NCBI GenBank assembly: GCA_913055685.1
Contig: CAJXKC010000001.1
Coordinates: 1,116,001-1,180,000, forward strand
Direction of reading: 5' to 3'
DNA from: an uncultured Flavobacteriales bacterium
GTDB taxonomy: Bacteria > Bacteroidota > Bacteroidia > Flavobacteriales > Schleiferiaceae
Length of the DNA stretch: 64,000 nucleotides
Below, one piece after another: positions 54,286 to 63,043 of this stretch. The notes under the pieces were generated by a model, which did no database searches, was not told where the DNA came from, and saw only the letters and a program-made list of their open reading frames with translations. The first letter of the stretch is position 1, and every line of letters begins with the position of its first letter. Both the position numbers and the translations under genes were made by a program.

Positions 54286-54971
54286 ACCGAAATCTCTTCG
54301 CCTGCTTTCAGGTCGAAATACCTTTTAATGAGAAAAACGAGCGGATAAATTATAATGGTGTCGGCGGCGGCAAAAAGAACTTTAAAGAGCCAGCCATCTC
54401 TTATCAAAGGAAGGATTTCGTTAAAGCTCTTTATACCTATAAAAATAACCGTGGTTACCAAAATCGTATCTACTAATTGAGAGAATACAGTGGAGAAATT
54501 ATTGCGCAGCCAAAGATGTTTTCCTTTAGTTTTTGCCTTCACTAGGTGGAAGATCCGTACGTCTACAAATTGAGCTACTAAATAAGCCAGCATGCTTGAG
54601 GAAATCACACGCCAAGAATTTTGGAAAACCACATCGTACTCGAAATTACCTACGGGTGAATCGGCTATGGCCGGAAAGAAATGCCCGAGGTAAAGAATAA
54701 GCAGTACTAGTAGTGATGCAAAGAAGCCAGCTAAAACCACCATACTGGTATTGCGGCGGCCATATATTTCACTCAGAATGTCGGTGATAAGGAAGGTGAG
54801 GGGATAGGGGATAACTCCCGCAGATACAATAAAGGTTTTAAACCCTAAATCGACCGTCACAAATTTATTGGCTATAAGATTACAGGTAATTAAGGCGGCG
54901 ATAAACAAAGATGCCAGGATCACAAAAGTGAACCCGGCATGTTTTTGTTTTTTATCGGTGAGTTGCTTCAT
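54279..54971 (-). CDS. Queuosine precursor transporter (YhhQ/VUT family)
   Basis: 230 residues with about six membrane helices. Family motifs include LIANKFVTVDL, the ITDILSEIYGRR loop (~63-74), SSMLAYLVAQFVDVRIFHLV and LRNNFSTVFSQLVDTILVT. YhhQ imports preQ0/preQ1 for tRNA queuosine synthesis. The start overlaps the sppA stop (TAATG arrangement), indicating translational coupling, although the two functions are unrelated. Confidence 0.92.
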   Translation of the reverse strand: MKQLTDKKQKHAGFTFVILASLFIAALITCNLIANKFVTVDLGFKTFIVSAGVIPYPLTFLITDILSEIYGRRNTSMVVLAGFFASLLVLLILYLGHFFPAIADSPVGNFEYDVVFQNSWRVISSSMLAYLVAQFVDVRIFHLVKAKTKGKHLWLRNNFSTVFSQLVDTILVTTVIFIGIKSFNEILPLIRDGWLFKVLFAAADTIIIYPLVFLIKRYFDLKAGEEISVW

Positions 54972-56731
54972 TAATCAATTTGCAAATCGAACTCCATTCT
55001 GGTTTGCAGACCTTGACGGGATTGGGCTTTTTCCAATAATTCAAGGTAATAGGCAAATTGCCCTAGCTCGGCTTTAATTTTCGCCTCTCCCATACTTTCG
55101 CTTAGGTCTTCAAGTAGTTTTTGGAAAGGGTCTACCATTTCGGGGTAGCTTACGACAGTGTAATCGCTTAGTCCAGCTTTTCCTGCCGCCGCATCTATCG
55201 CATCACTCAATCCGCCTAAGGCATCTACTAGTCCTAATTCTAAGGCATCTTCTCCTGAGTATACTCTACCCTGACCAAGGCTGTCTACTCGGGCTATACT
55301 CATCCCTCTACCTTCGGCAACTCTTTCTTTAAAGGTGCCGTATACGCGATCAATTTGAGCAATCATTAGGCGGTTTTCGGCCGGACTCAAATCACGGTCG
55401 ATGGTTCCTAAATCCGAGTATTTATTGGTCTTAACGGTTTCAATATTAATACCCAGTTTTTCATGCATTAGTTCCTCGGCGGTAAAGAATAATCCAAAGG
55501 CACCAATAGAGCCAGTGATGGTATTTTCTTGAGCGAAAATGCTGTCGGCATAACAAGAAATATAGTAACCACCGCTTGCGGCAACATCGCCCATTGAGGC
55601 AATCACTGGTTTTACATCGCGAGCAAGTGCCACTTCTCTCCATATTACTTCAGAAGCCAAAGCGCTACCACCCGGACTATTAACCCGCAGAACGATGGCC
55701 TTTATTTTGTCGTCTAAACGCGCCTTGCGAATGGCACGGGCAATGCGGTCGGAGCCAATGGTGTACTCATTGCCTTCACCAGAATTGATATCACCCTGAG
55801 CAACAATTACTGCTACGCGGCTATCGCTGTAATCCTTTTTACCATTGAGGTCGTATTTCTTTCCATATTTCGCCGGGCTAATAAAGTCAACCTGACGGTA
55901 GCTACTTTTTCCGGCGGCATTGGCAAGAATAGCCTGTACTTCATCTTCGTAGGCGGTTGCCTTTATCAGACCCATATCAGCAGCAGCTAGAGGACTAGTC
56001 ATTAAACTGTCGGCGATAGTGTTAAGCTCAGCTGCGCTTAGGCCGGTACTTGCGCTTATATCGTTCAGGTAATTCTCCCAAACAGAACCTAAAAGTTCGG
56101 TGAGCTGCATTCGATTGGCATCAGTCATCTCCTGACCTAAAAAGGGCTCCACTGCACTTTTAAATTTGTTTCCAGTAGCTCTGATAACTACCGGCTTAAC
56201 GCCTAATTTTTCAAGTGCCTTTTGGTAATAGCTTACTGAAGCGCTTAATCCGGAAAATTCCAGAACGCCCTGGGGGTTAACAAAGAAGGTGTCAGCAACC
56301 GAGGCTAAATAGAGGCCCTTCTGACTTAGAATCTCACTGTATCCATAGATAAATTTCCCACTTGACTTGAAGTCAATTAGCGCCTCGCGAATTTCTAAAA
56401 GCGTGGCATTTCCCGCTAGCGGTAGGCCCCCCTCTAAATATACTCCTGCAATTTTTGGGTCGTCTTTAGCGGCTTTGAGGGCGCTGATGATTTTATCAAG
56501 GCCTGAGGCGCTTTCCATCTGCCCAGCAATAGGATCAAAACTTTCAAAAGGGTTATTCTGAGCGCGCTCCACAAATTGAGCATTTAAGTCAATTCGAAGA
56601 ACCGTACCATCCTTAACTTCTAACTCCGGACTCTGAATGGAGGCTAAGCTGGCAAAAAAGATGAAAAGGATAAAGATTAGAATGGCCCCTCCGAAGATGG
56701 AAGCCAATAACATTTTTAGGAAGGATTTCAT
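54971..56731 (-). CDS. sppA: Signal peptide peptidase SppA, 67K (double-domain) type
   Basis: 586 residues with one N-terminal membrane helix (~7-30) and two tandem S49 domains, as in E. coli SppA. The C-terminal domain carries the nucleophile Ser in DVAASGGYYISC; the N-terminal half supplies the Lys (RATGNKFKSAVEPF, about residue 195-200). NTITGSIGAFGLFF follows the catalytic Ser. It digests released signal peptides in the inner membrane. It begins the overlapping run with the YhhQ-like and UPF0104 genes and is divergent from folK across ~60 bases. Confidence 0.95.
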   Translation of the reverse strand: MKSFLKMLLASIFGGAILIFILFIFFASLASIQSPELEVKDGTVLRIDLNAQFVERAQNNPFESFDPIAGQMESASGLDKIISALKAAKDDPKIAGVYLEGGLPLAGNATLLEIREALIDFKSSGKFIYGYSEILSQKGLYLASVADTFFVNPQGVLEFSGLSASVSYYQKALEKLGVKPVVIRATGNKFKSAVEPFLGQEMTDANRMQLTELLGSVWENYLNDISASTGLSAAELNTIADSLMTSPLAAADMGLIKATAYEDEVQAILANAAGKSSYRQVDFISPAKYGKKYDLNGKKDYSDSRVAVIVAQGDINSGEGNEYTIGSDRIARAIRKARLDDKIKAIVLRVNSPGGSALASEVIWREVALARDVKPVIASMGDVAASGGYYISCYADSIFAQENTITGSIGAFGLFFTAEELMHEKLGINIETVKTNKYSDLGTIDRDLSPAENRLMIAQIDRVYGTFKERVAEGRGMSIARVDSLGQGRVYSGEDALELGLVDALGGLSDAIDAAAGKAGLSDYTVVSYPEMVDPFQKLLEDLSESMGEAKIKAELGQFAYYLELLEKAQSRQGLQTRMEFDLQID

Positions 56732-56792
56732 TTGAATCTAATTAGTTTTGCGTTTCTGATACAATATTAATTATAGTTTTCATTAAGCGGAA

Positions 56793-57293
56793 GTGAAAGG
56801 CGGTATTTACCTTTTATTAGGCGGTAACTTGGGGAATGTGGTCGATTACTTCCTAGCAGCAGAGCGCTCGGCCCAGAATTACTTTAAAGTTTTACGAAAG
56901 TCTTCACTGTACCAAAGCGAGCCTTGGGCAATGGAGAGTGAAAATTTATTTATTAATCAGGTCTGGGAAATAGATACCCATTTAAATCCTAAATCTTTAT
57001 TAGAAACTGCTTTGCTAATTGAAAAGGATTTAGGTCGGGTTCGAAAGCAAGATTCATCCACATACGAAGACCGAGTGCTTGATATCGATATTCTCTTATA
57101 CCGAAATCAGGTAATTTCGGAAAGTGATTTACAGCTTCCGCATCCGCGCATGCATGAGCGCGCTTTTACTTTAATTCCATTGCTAGAATTGGATAAGCAT
57201 TTGCGCAGTCCAAGCGATAATAGCCTTTATCAAGATCATTTATTGGCTTTGTCCGATCAAGAAAGACAATCGGTTAAAATTATGGCTCAGTGA
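56793..57293 (+). CDS. folK: HPPK, 2-amino-4-hydroxy-6-hydroxymethyldihydropteridine pyrophosphokinase
   Basis: 166 residues from a GTG start at 56793. HPPK motifs: YLLLGGNLGNV at the N-terminus, SSLYQSEPWAMESENLFINQ, GRVRKQD and the signature DRVLDIDILLYR (~88-99), then LPHPRMHERAF. It makes the pyrophosphorylated pterin for folate synthesis. The 3' end overlaps the deoxynucleoside kinase start by 4 bases (GTGA), so the two are translationally coupled, a pairing that is common in Bacteroidota. Confidence 0.95.
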   Translation: MKGGIYLLLGGNLGNVVDYFLAAERSAQNYFKVLRKSSLYQSEPWAMESENLFINQVWEIDTHLNPKSLLETALLIEKDLGRVRKQDSSTYEDRVLDIDILLYRNQVISESDLQLPHPRMHERAFTLIPLLELDKHLRSPSDNSLYQDHLLALSDQERQSVKIMAQ

Positions 57294-57895
57294 GATACAT
57301 AGCTTTAGAAGGAAACATTGGAGCCGGAAAGACCACATTAGCTAAATTGCTGGCTAAGGAGCTAAATGCGCGCTTGGTGTTGGAGGATTTTGAGGACAAT
57401 CCATTCCTGGCTAAGTTTTATGAAGATCCCAGGCGTTATGCTTTTTCGGTGGAGATGGCCTTTTTAGCCGACCGTTATCATCAATTGCAAGGTTTACAAT
57501 CCTCAGAGGATTTATTTCAGCCTTTAGTGATAAGTGATTACGCCCCTTTTAAAAGTTTAATTTTTGCCCAAAATAACTTAGAAGAGGCCGAGTTTAAATT
57601 GTACCGCGATTTCTGGCAAATGGCCCTCGGGCGATTGCGCCAACCCGATCTCATTATTTATTTAAATCGCCCCGTAGATTCCCTACAGCGAAATATTCAT
57701 AAGCGCGGTCGCGATTATGAGCAAAATTTAGCTAATCAATACCTGGAAAAGTTAAGTGAACGTTATGCATTTCACTTAAAAAACCACTGGTCGGGAAAAT
57801 TAATTCATCTAGAAGCCGATGATTGGGATTTTTTAAAAGAGCCAGAATCTTTGTCAGACTTCATTTCCCGCTATTTGCAGGATTTTTTAAATTGA
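57290..57895 (+). CDS. Deoxynucleoside kinase (second copy), coupled to folK
   Basis: 201 residues from GTG 57290, whose GTGA overlaps the folK stop. Walker A GNIGAGKTTLAK near the N-terminus, EDFEDNPFLAKFYEDPRRYA, SDYAPFKSLIFAQ and the KRGRDYEQNL LID motif show the same family as the copy at 49539-50153. The two copies differ clearly in the DRT/SDY region and probably in substrate. The end lies ~120 bases before the ompA-type gene. Confidence 0.92.
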   Translation: MRYIALEGNIGAGKTTLAKLLAKELNARLVLEDFEDNPFLAKFYEDPRRYAFSVEMAFLADRYHQLQGLQSSEDLFQPLVISDYAPFKSLIFAQNNLEEAEFKLYRDFWQMALGRLRQPDLIIYLNRPVDSLQRNIHKRGRDYEQNLANQYLEKLSERYAFHLKNHWSGKLIHLEADDWDFLKEPESLSDFISRYLQDFLN

Positions 57896-57964
57896 AGAAT
57901 CAAAAAAGATTTAAAAATTAATTCAAGCATTTATGTGAAATGCGGTGTGATTCTGTGTTTTTAG

Positions 57965-57972
57965 TACTTTTG
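57965..57972 (+). promoter_or_regulatory. -7 box for the OmpA-family gene
   Basis: TACTTTTG matches TAnnTTTG, 44 bases before the ATG. No -33 TTG seen. Confidence 0.55.
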
Positions 57973-58016
57973 TCCTTTATTAATTGCTCACGCATATACT
58001 TAACCCCTTATAATTT

Positions 58017-59441
58017 ATGAAAAGACTAAGTTTACTTTTCGGATTTATTTTCACCGCTGGTATGGCTTCCGCCCAGGATGATGCGCGTATGTCTGAAGCT
58101 CACCCCAGCAATTTTCGCCACTGGTCATTAGGACTAAATGTGGGTGCCACTGCTTCGCTTGGTGATGCCGCGAGTTCTCCTATTGGATCTTTCTGGGGAA
58201 AAAGAAACGGAACCTTTAAAGATAATGTTGGTGGTTTTGAAATTGGCGTTCAAGCGCATTTAGACCGTTGGATTAGTCCAACAATTGGTTTCCGTGGTTC
58301 AGCTGGTTACCATACCATTTCAGGTTCATATAATTATGTTTCCTTTATGGAAGGGGATTATATTGATGCGGACCTTAATATGATGTTGAACTTATCCAAT
58401 ATGTTCATCTACGGAAAAGATTACGATCGCAAATGGTCTGTTCTTTTCGGTTTGGGTCTTGGTTTAAGTTATTTGGATGCAGATCGTTTTATTGCTGATG
58501 GAGGTGATGGAACCTTCGCAGGGAGTGTTGCTGGTCCAGATCGCGCCCTAATCGTAAACATTCCTTTACAGCTTAACTTAAAGTATCGTTTAAGCAATGC
58601 TTGGGATTTAGATATGCTTTATAAGCACACCTTCATGACTATTGATGGAGCAGATGCCCATAGCGTTCCAACTACTGGATTAGATATGTTTGGTTACGCT
58701 GCGGTTGGGGTTTCTTACAACTTCGGAGATGATGACAAGCAAAGCATCGTATACTACAGTCCATTCGAAGGTATGTTTGCTGACATCGCCGAGATGAAAG
58801 AGGGTTACGACAAATTAACCACTGATGACGATGGTGACGGTGTAAGTAACTTATTCGACCAAGATAACAATACTCCAGAAGGAGTAGCGGTTAGCCCAAA
58901 TGGTGCTCCAACCGATGTAGATGATGACGGAGTGCCAGATTACCTAGATGCTGATCCATTTACTCCTAAAGGAGCAAAAGTTGACTCAGAAGGTCGTACT
59001 ATCGATTCTGATGGTGATGGTGTTGGTGACCACATCGACGAAGAGCCTAATACTCCAGAAGGAGTACTTGTAAACTGGAAAGGTGTTTCTGTTGCTGATG
59101 CTGCTTCTGGTGGCGGCGGTGCTTATATGCCATCTGTTTACTTCAACTTCAACAGCGCTACGGTTACTGAAGCTAACTACTTCCGTTTAGCTGCTATTGC
59201 TAGCGGTATGAAGTCTAATCCTAAAGTGAAAATCACTTTAACTGGTTATACTGATGCTTCTGGTCCAGAAGAATACAACAAATCTCTTGGTCAGCGTCGT
59301 GCCGATGCCGCTAAGAAAGTATTAGTACAAGAATTTGGTATCGACGAAGGTCGTATCATGACCGATTCTAAAGGTGAGGCTGATCCATTAGCGAAAAGCC
59401 GCAATAGCATCAACCGTCGTGTAGATGTGTCTGTGAAATAA
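58017..59441 (+). CDS. OmpA-family outer-membrane protein with TSP3-type calcium repeats
   Basis: 474 residues. Signal peptide (~1-19, ending GMASAQ), an eight-strand-like barrel (~35-240), three Asp-rich thrombospondin type 3 repeats (~270-345; DDDGDGVSNLFDQDNN, VDDDGVPDYLDADP, DSDGDGVGDHIDEEP) and a C-terminal OmpA peptidoglycan-binding domain (~365-474; VYFNFNSATVTEAN, GYTDASGPEEYNKSLGQRRA, NSINRRVDV). It is a typical abundant Bacteroidota porin-like, wall-anchoring protein. It is monocistronic, with its own promoter and a strong terminator, and its codons look biased toward high expression. Confidence 0.95.
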   Translation: MKRLSLLFGFIFTAGMASAQDDARMSEAHPSNFRHWSLGLNVGATASLGDAASSPIGSFWGKRNGTFKDNVGGFEIGVQAHLDRWISPTIGFRGSAGYHTISGSYNYVSFMEGDYIDADLNMMLNLSNMFIYGKDYDRKWSVLFGLGLGLSYLDADRFIADGGDGTFAGSVAGPDRALIVNIPLQLNLKYRLSNAWDLDMLYKHTFMTIDGADAHSVPTTGLDMFGYAAVGVSYNFGDDDKQSIVYYSPFEGMFADIAEMKEGYDKLTTDDDGDGVSNLFDQDNNTPEGVAVSPNGAPTDVDDDGVPDYLDADPFTPKGAKVDSEGRTIDSDGDGVGDHIDEEPNTPEGVLVNWKGVSVADAASGGGGAYMPSVYFNFNSATVTEANYFRLAAIASGMKSNPKVKITLTGYTDASGPEEYNKSLGQRRADAAKKVLVQEFGIDEGRIMTDSKGEADPLAKSRNSINRRVDVSVK

Positions 59442-59462
59442 TTAGAATCACATACAAAACAG

Positions 59463-59490
59463 AAAGGGCTCCAAACGGAGCCCTTTTTTT
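59463..59490 (+). terminator. Terminator after the OmpA-family gene
   Basis: A 10-bp stem (AAAGGGCTCC / GGAGCCCTTT, loop AAAC) followed by a T-run. Confidence 0.9.
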
Positions 59491-59512
59491 ATGCTGATAA
59501 ATCCTTGGCTAA

Positions 59513-60043
59513 TTAAGATTTAATTCTCCGGATATAATCCCACATTAGTATCCCAGCACTAACCGAAATATTCAGAGAATGCTTGGTGCCAAATTGGGGG
59601 ATTTCAATTGCCCCATCGCAAATGGCCAAGACTTCATCGCTTACCCCACTTACTTCATTTCCGAAAACAAAAACCTGTTTTGCATTAAGGTTGGGTTGCC
59701 ATTTGCGCAGATCATCGGCGTGATCCGTTTGTTCGATAGCCCAAATCTGGTATCCCTCCGCCTTTAAGGCGCTAAGGGTCGATACCAGGCCTTCGGCCAA
59801 ATGTTGCCAGTCGACCGAATCCGTCGCTCCCAAAGCGGTTTTATTCATTTCCTTGCTGGGCTGCGGACTCAAGCCGCCTAGTATGATCTTCTCACATCTA
59901 AAGGCGTCGGCGGAGCGAAAAACGGAGCCTACGTTTAATAAACTACGTACTTCGTCTAAAGCAATTATGAAAGGGAATTTTTCCTCTTTTTTAAATGCTT
60001 CAGTACTCAATCTATTTAGTTCGCTCATGCGGAGCTTTCTCAT
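59513..60043 (-). CDS. TrmH/SpoU-family RNA 2'-O-methyltransferase
   Basis: 176 residues from ATG 60043 (GTG one codon upstream and a third in-frame ATG at residue 6 are alternatives). The three SPOUT motifs are visible: LNVGSVFRSADAFR, VFVFGNEVSGVS and EIPQFGTKHSLNISVSAGIL. It transfers a methyl from SAM to a ribose 2'-OH in tRNA or rRNA; the target position cannot be told from sequence. It is divergent from mutS, separated by about 30 bases. Confidence 0.93.
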   Translation of the reverse strand: MRKLRMSELNRLSTEAFKKEEKFPFIIALDEVRSLLNVGSVFRSADAFRCEKIILGGLSPQPSKEMNKTALGATDSVDWQHLAEGLVSTLSALKAEGYQIWAIEQTDHADDLRKWQPNLNAKQVFVFGNEVSGVSDEVLAICDGAIEIPQFGTKHSLNISVSAGILMWDYIRRIKS

Positions 60044-60076
60044 CACTATTGTATTTTAGCCAAAGATCAAAAATAC

Positions 60077-62680
60077 TTGAAATTGGCAGCGAAATCGAAG
60101 TCCGAGACCCCTTTAATGAAACAGTACAATGAGATTAAGGCAAAGCATCCTGATGCCATGCTGCTGTTTCGTGTGGGGGATTTTTACGAGACTTTTGGTG
60201 AAGACGCTGTACGGGCCAGTAAAATATTGGATATCGTTCTCACGAAGCGATCCAATGGAGCGGCGGCGGATACCGAGTTGGCAGGCTTTCCGCACCATGC
60301 CTTAGATACCTACCTACCCAAATTGGTAAGGGCCGGTGAAAGGGTTGCGATTTGTGATCAATTGGAAGATCCCAAGCAAACTAAAACCATCGTAAAAAGG
60401 GGAATTACCGAATTGGTGACTCCCGGTCTAACCACCCATGATCAAGTATTGCAATCGGGTAAGAACAACTTCCTTTGTGCGGTGCATATCAGCGCCAATC
60501 GTCAAGGGGTAGCTTTCGCTGATATATCTACCGGTGAGATGATGGTCGCCGAAGGGAGTCACGATTACATTGATAAATTAATTCAGAGTCTAAGGCCAGC
60601 TGAAGTATTGTATCCAAAGTCAAAACGCAAGGTCTTTGAAGAATTATACGAAGGCGACTTTTATGCCTATCCCTTAGATGAATGGATTTATCAATTTGAC
60701 TTCGCAGAAGAAAATTTACTTAATCATTTCAAAGTAAGCTCTTTAAAAGGTTATGGCATTGAGGATATGCCCGAGGCTATTTCGGCCTGTGGGGCGGTTT
60801 TCCACTATATGAAGGAAACCCAGCACAACCGCTTGGAGCACATTAGTAGTATTTCGCGAATTGACCATGGTGAGTATGTTTGGATGGATCGATTTACGGT
60901 ACGCAACCTGGAGATCTTTGAGCCCAATAGTCGCGGAGGGAAATCCTTATTAGCGGTCTTAAATCACTGCTTGTCGCCCATGGGCTCGCGCATGCTACAA
61001 CGCTGGTTGGCAATGCCGCTTTTGGATAAGTCCCAATTAGAAAGAAGGCAATCCATCGTGGAGGTGTTCTATAAGCACCCCTCCTTACTGGAGGAGATTA
61101 GAGAGCCCTTGTCGGAGATCAATGACCTGGAGAGATTAGCGGTTAAATTGAGCACGGCTAAGATCTTACCCAAAGAACTTATTCAGCTAAAGCGAGCCCT
61201 AAGTCTTTCGAATAGTATCAAATCCCTTTGTGAAGATCAAAAAGGCGATTTATTAGCACTGGCGAAGTCACTCAAGCCGCTTAAAGATTTGATAGCCCTT
61301 ATTTCGGATACCTTAAAGGATGAGCCTCAGAATAATTTAGCTAAAGGGGAATACATCCGTTCTGGAGTTTCAAAGGAGCTGGATGAGTACCGTGAGCTCC
61401 TGTACAATGGCAAGGATAAGTTGTTGGAAATTCAGCAAAGGGAGGCAGCGGCAACGGGTATCTCTAATCTGAAAATTGCTTTTAATAATGTCTTTGGTTA
61501 TTACTTGGAGGTTCGGAATACCCATAAAGATAAGGTTCCGGCTGAGTGGATTCGCAAACAGACTTTAGTTAGTGCTGAGCGTTATATTACTGAGGAATTA
61601 AAGGAATATGAGCAAAAGATATTGGGTGCTGAGGAAAAAATAAATGCCCTTGAGCAATCCCTATACCATGACCTCCTTTCGAAGCTGATAGCTTTTATAT
61701 CCGATATCCAATCCAATGCCCGAATCTTAGCTCAAATCGACTGCCTGTCCTCTTTTGCCTACTTAGCGCAAAGGCAGAATTATCATCGACCCAAACTGAG
61801 CGATAAATTTGACTTAAAAATCACTAATGGCAGACATCCGGTGATCGAAATGAGTCTGGCAGCTGGACAGGAGTACATCGCTAATGATGTGACCTTAAAC
61901 CGGGATGACAATCAGTTAATGATGATTACCGGTCCCAATATGTCTGGTAAATCCGCCTTATTGCGTCAAACGGCCTTGATATGCCTTATGGCACAGATTG
62001 GCGCCTTTGTTCCAGCGGAAGCGGCCGAATTAGGCTTGATTGATAAGATTTTTGTGCGGGTAGGGGCATCCGATAATATTTCGCAGGGCGAATCCACTTT
62101 TATGGTGGAAATGAATGAAACGGCTAGTATCCTAAATAACCTCTCGGAGCGGAGTCTAATTCTTTTAGATGAAATTGGTAGGGGTACCAGTACTTATGAT
62201 GGAATAAGTATCGCTTGGAGTATTGCGGAGTTTATTCACGAACACCCGACTAAGGCCAAGACTTTATTTGCCACGCATTACCATGAGCTGAATGAAATGG
62301 CCAATATCTTTCCGCGCATCAATAACTTTAATGTGAGCGTTAAGGAAGTGGGCGATCGCATTATTTTCATGCGCAAGCTTAAAGAGGGTGGAAGTGCGCA
62401 TAGTTTCGGTATTCACGTGGCAAAAATGGCCGGTATGCCAGCCTTAGTTTTAAATCGTGCCGAGAAAATTTTAGGTGAGTTAGAAGCCTCTAGAGCGAAA
62501 GGAAATACGGAGGAAACTTTGGCTAAGAATGAGAGGGAAATGCAGCTAAGTTTCTTTAAACTAGACGATCCCATTTTAGAGGATATACGCAAGGATATCC
62601 AACTCTTGGATATAAATACCTTGACGCCAGTAGAGGCTTTGATGAAATTGAATGAAATCAAGAAAAAAATTGGCGCCTAG
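60077..62680 (+). CDS. mutS: DNA mismatch repair protein MutS
   Basis: 867 residues, full length. Mismatch-recognition motif GDFYETFGEDA (Phe36, Glu38), connector and lever domains, Walker A GPNMSGKS (619-626), ASDNISQGESTFMVEM, Walker B SLILLDEIGRGTSTYDG, and ATHYHEL. The start is a TTG at 60077 (a second TTG lies two codons on); the first ATG (60116) would cut off the KSETPL residues that match other Bacteroidota MutS. MutS recognises mispairs and recruits MutL, which is not in this window. Confidence 0.96.
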   Translation: MKLAAKSKSETPLMKQYNEIKAKHPDAMLLFRVGDFYETFGEDAVRASKILDIVLTKRSNGAAADTELAGFPHHALDTYLPKLVRAGERVAICDQLEDPKQTKTIVKRGITELVTPGLTTHDQVLQSGKNNFLCAVHISANRQGVAFADISTGEMMVAEGSHDYIDKLIQSLRPAEVLYPKSKRKVFEELYEGDFYAYPLDEWIYQFDFAEENLLNHFKVSSLKGYGIEDMPEAISACGAVFHYMKETQHNRLEHISSISRIDHGEYVWMDRFTVRNLEIFEPNSRGGKSLLAVLNHCLSPMGSRMLQRWLAMPLLDKSQLERRQSIVEVFYKHPSLLEEIREPLSEINDLERLAVKLSTAKILPKELIQLKRALSLSNSIKSLCEDQKGDLLALAKSLKPLKDLIALISDTLKDEPQNNLAKGEYIRSGVSKELDEYRELLYNGKDKLLEIQQREAAATGISNLKIAFNNVFGYYLEVRNTHKDKVPAEWIRKQTLVSAERYITEELKEYEQKILGAEEKINALEQSLYHDLLSKLIAFISDIQSNARILAQIDCLSSFAYLAQRQNYHRPKLSDKFDLKITNGRHPVIEMSLAAGQEYIANDVTLNRDDNQLMMITGPNMSGKSALLRQTALICLMAQIGAFVPAEAAELGLIDKIFVRVGASDNISQGESTFMVEMNETASILNNLSERSLILLDEIGRGTSTYDGISIAWSIAEFIHEHPTKAKTLFATHYHELNEMANIFPRINNFNVSVKEVGDRIIFMRKLKEGGSAHSFGIHVAKMAGMPALVLNRAEKILGELEASRAKGNTEETLAKNEREMQLSFFKLDDPILEDIRKDIQLLDINTLTPVEALMKLNEIKKKIGA

Positions 62681-62706
62681 TATTGTTTCAATTTCAGAAA
62701 TGATAT

Positions 62707-62714
62707 TATATTTG
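62707..62714 (+). promoter_or_regulatory. Promoter for tRNA-Gly
   Basis: TATATTTG with TTG 21 bases upstream (62683-62685) fits the -33/-7 pattern. The tRNA starts 40 bases downstream. Confidence 0.5.
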
Positions 62715-62754
62715 CCGTCCCAAAGCACAAGCAGTGGGGAGTTCTTAAAAAATT

Positions 62755-62827
62755 GCGAGAGTAGCTCAGCTGGTAGAGCACAACCTTGCCAAGGTTGGGG
62801 TCGCGGGTTCGAATCCCGTCTCCCGCT
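62755..62827 (+). tRNA. tRNA-Gly (anticodon GCC)
   Basis: A 73-base cloverleaf with D arm GCTCAGCTGGTAGAGC, anticodon stem CAACC/GGTTG with loop TTGCCAA giving GCC, and T-arm GCGGGTTCGAATCCCGT. The acceptor stem is GCGAGAG/CTCCCGC, with A opposite C at the fourth pair. The discriminator is T and CCA is not encoded. Confidence 0.95.
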
Positions 62828-62828
62828 C

Positions 62829-62857
62829 AAAGGCCCTCAGAAGAGGGCTTTTTTTTG
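62829..62857 (+). terminator. Terminator after tRNA-Gly
   Basis: A 6-bp GC stem (GCCCTC / GAGGGC, loop AGAA) flanked by AAA and an eight-T run. Confidence 0.8.
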
Positions 62858-62919
62858 CACCTTAAATGGTACGCATGGTTCTAGACTTTAGATTCCAATT
62901 TCTAGAGTTTAAAATAACC

Positions 62920-63005
62920 GCCCTGGTGGTGGAATTGGTAGACACGCGGGACTTAAAATCCCGTGGCCAGCAACGGCCGTGCGGGTTCAAGTCCCGCCTG
63001 GGGCA
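62920..63005 (+). tRNA. tRNA-Leu (anticodon UAA)
   Basis: Class II cloverleaf: acceptor GCCCTGG/CTGGGGC with two G-U pairs, D arm GGTGGAATTGGTAGACAC, anticodon stem CGGGA/TCCCG with loop CTTAAAA giving UAA, long variable arm, and T-arm GCGGGTTCAAGTCCCGC. The discriminator is A. The following bases happen to read CCA (63006-63008), unlike the other two tRNAs. No clear -7 box was found in the ~60 bases upstream. Confidence 0.96.
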
Positions 63006-63008
63006 CCA

Positions 63009-63039
63009 AAAAAAAGCGACTTATAAAGTCGCTTTTTTT
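63009..63039. terminator. Bidirectional terminator between tRNA-Leu(UAA) and the cyclo-ligase gene
   Basis: A 12-bp stem (AAAAAGCGACTT / AAGTCGCTTTTT) with A/T runs on both sides, between convergent transcription units. Confidence 0.85.
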
Positions 63040-63043
63040 GTTT

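Noticed and set aside
62652-62891. Open frame running across tRNA-Gly
   Set aside because: It overlaps the end of mutS and a clear tRNA gene and its terminator; no coding evidence.
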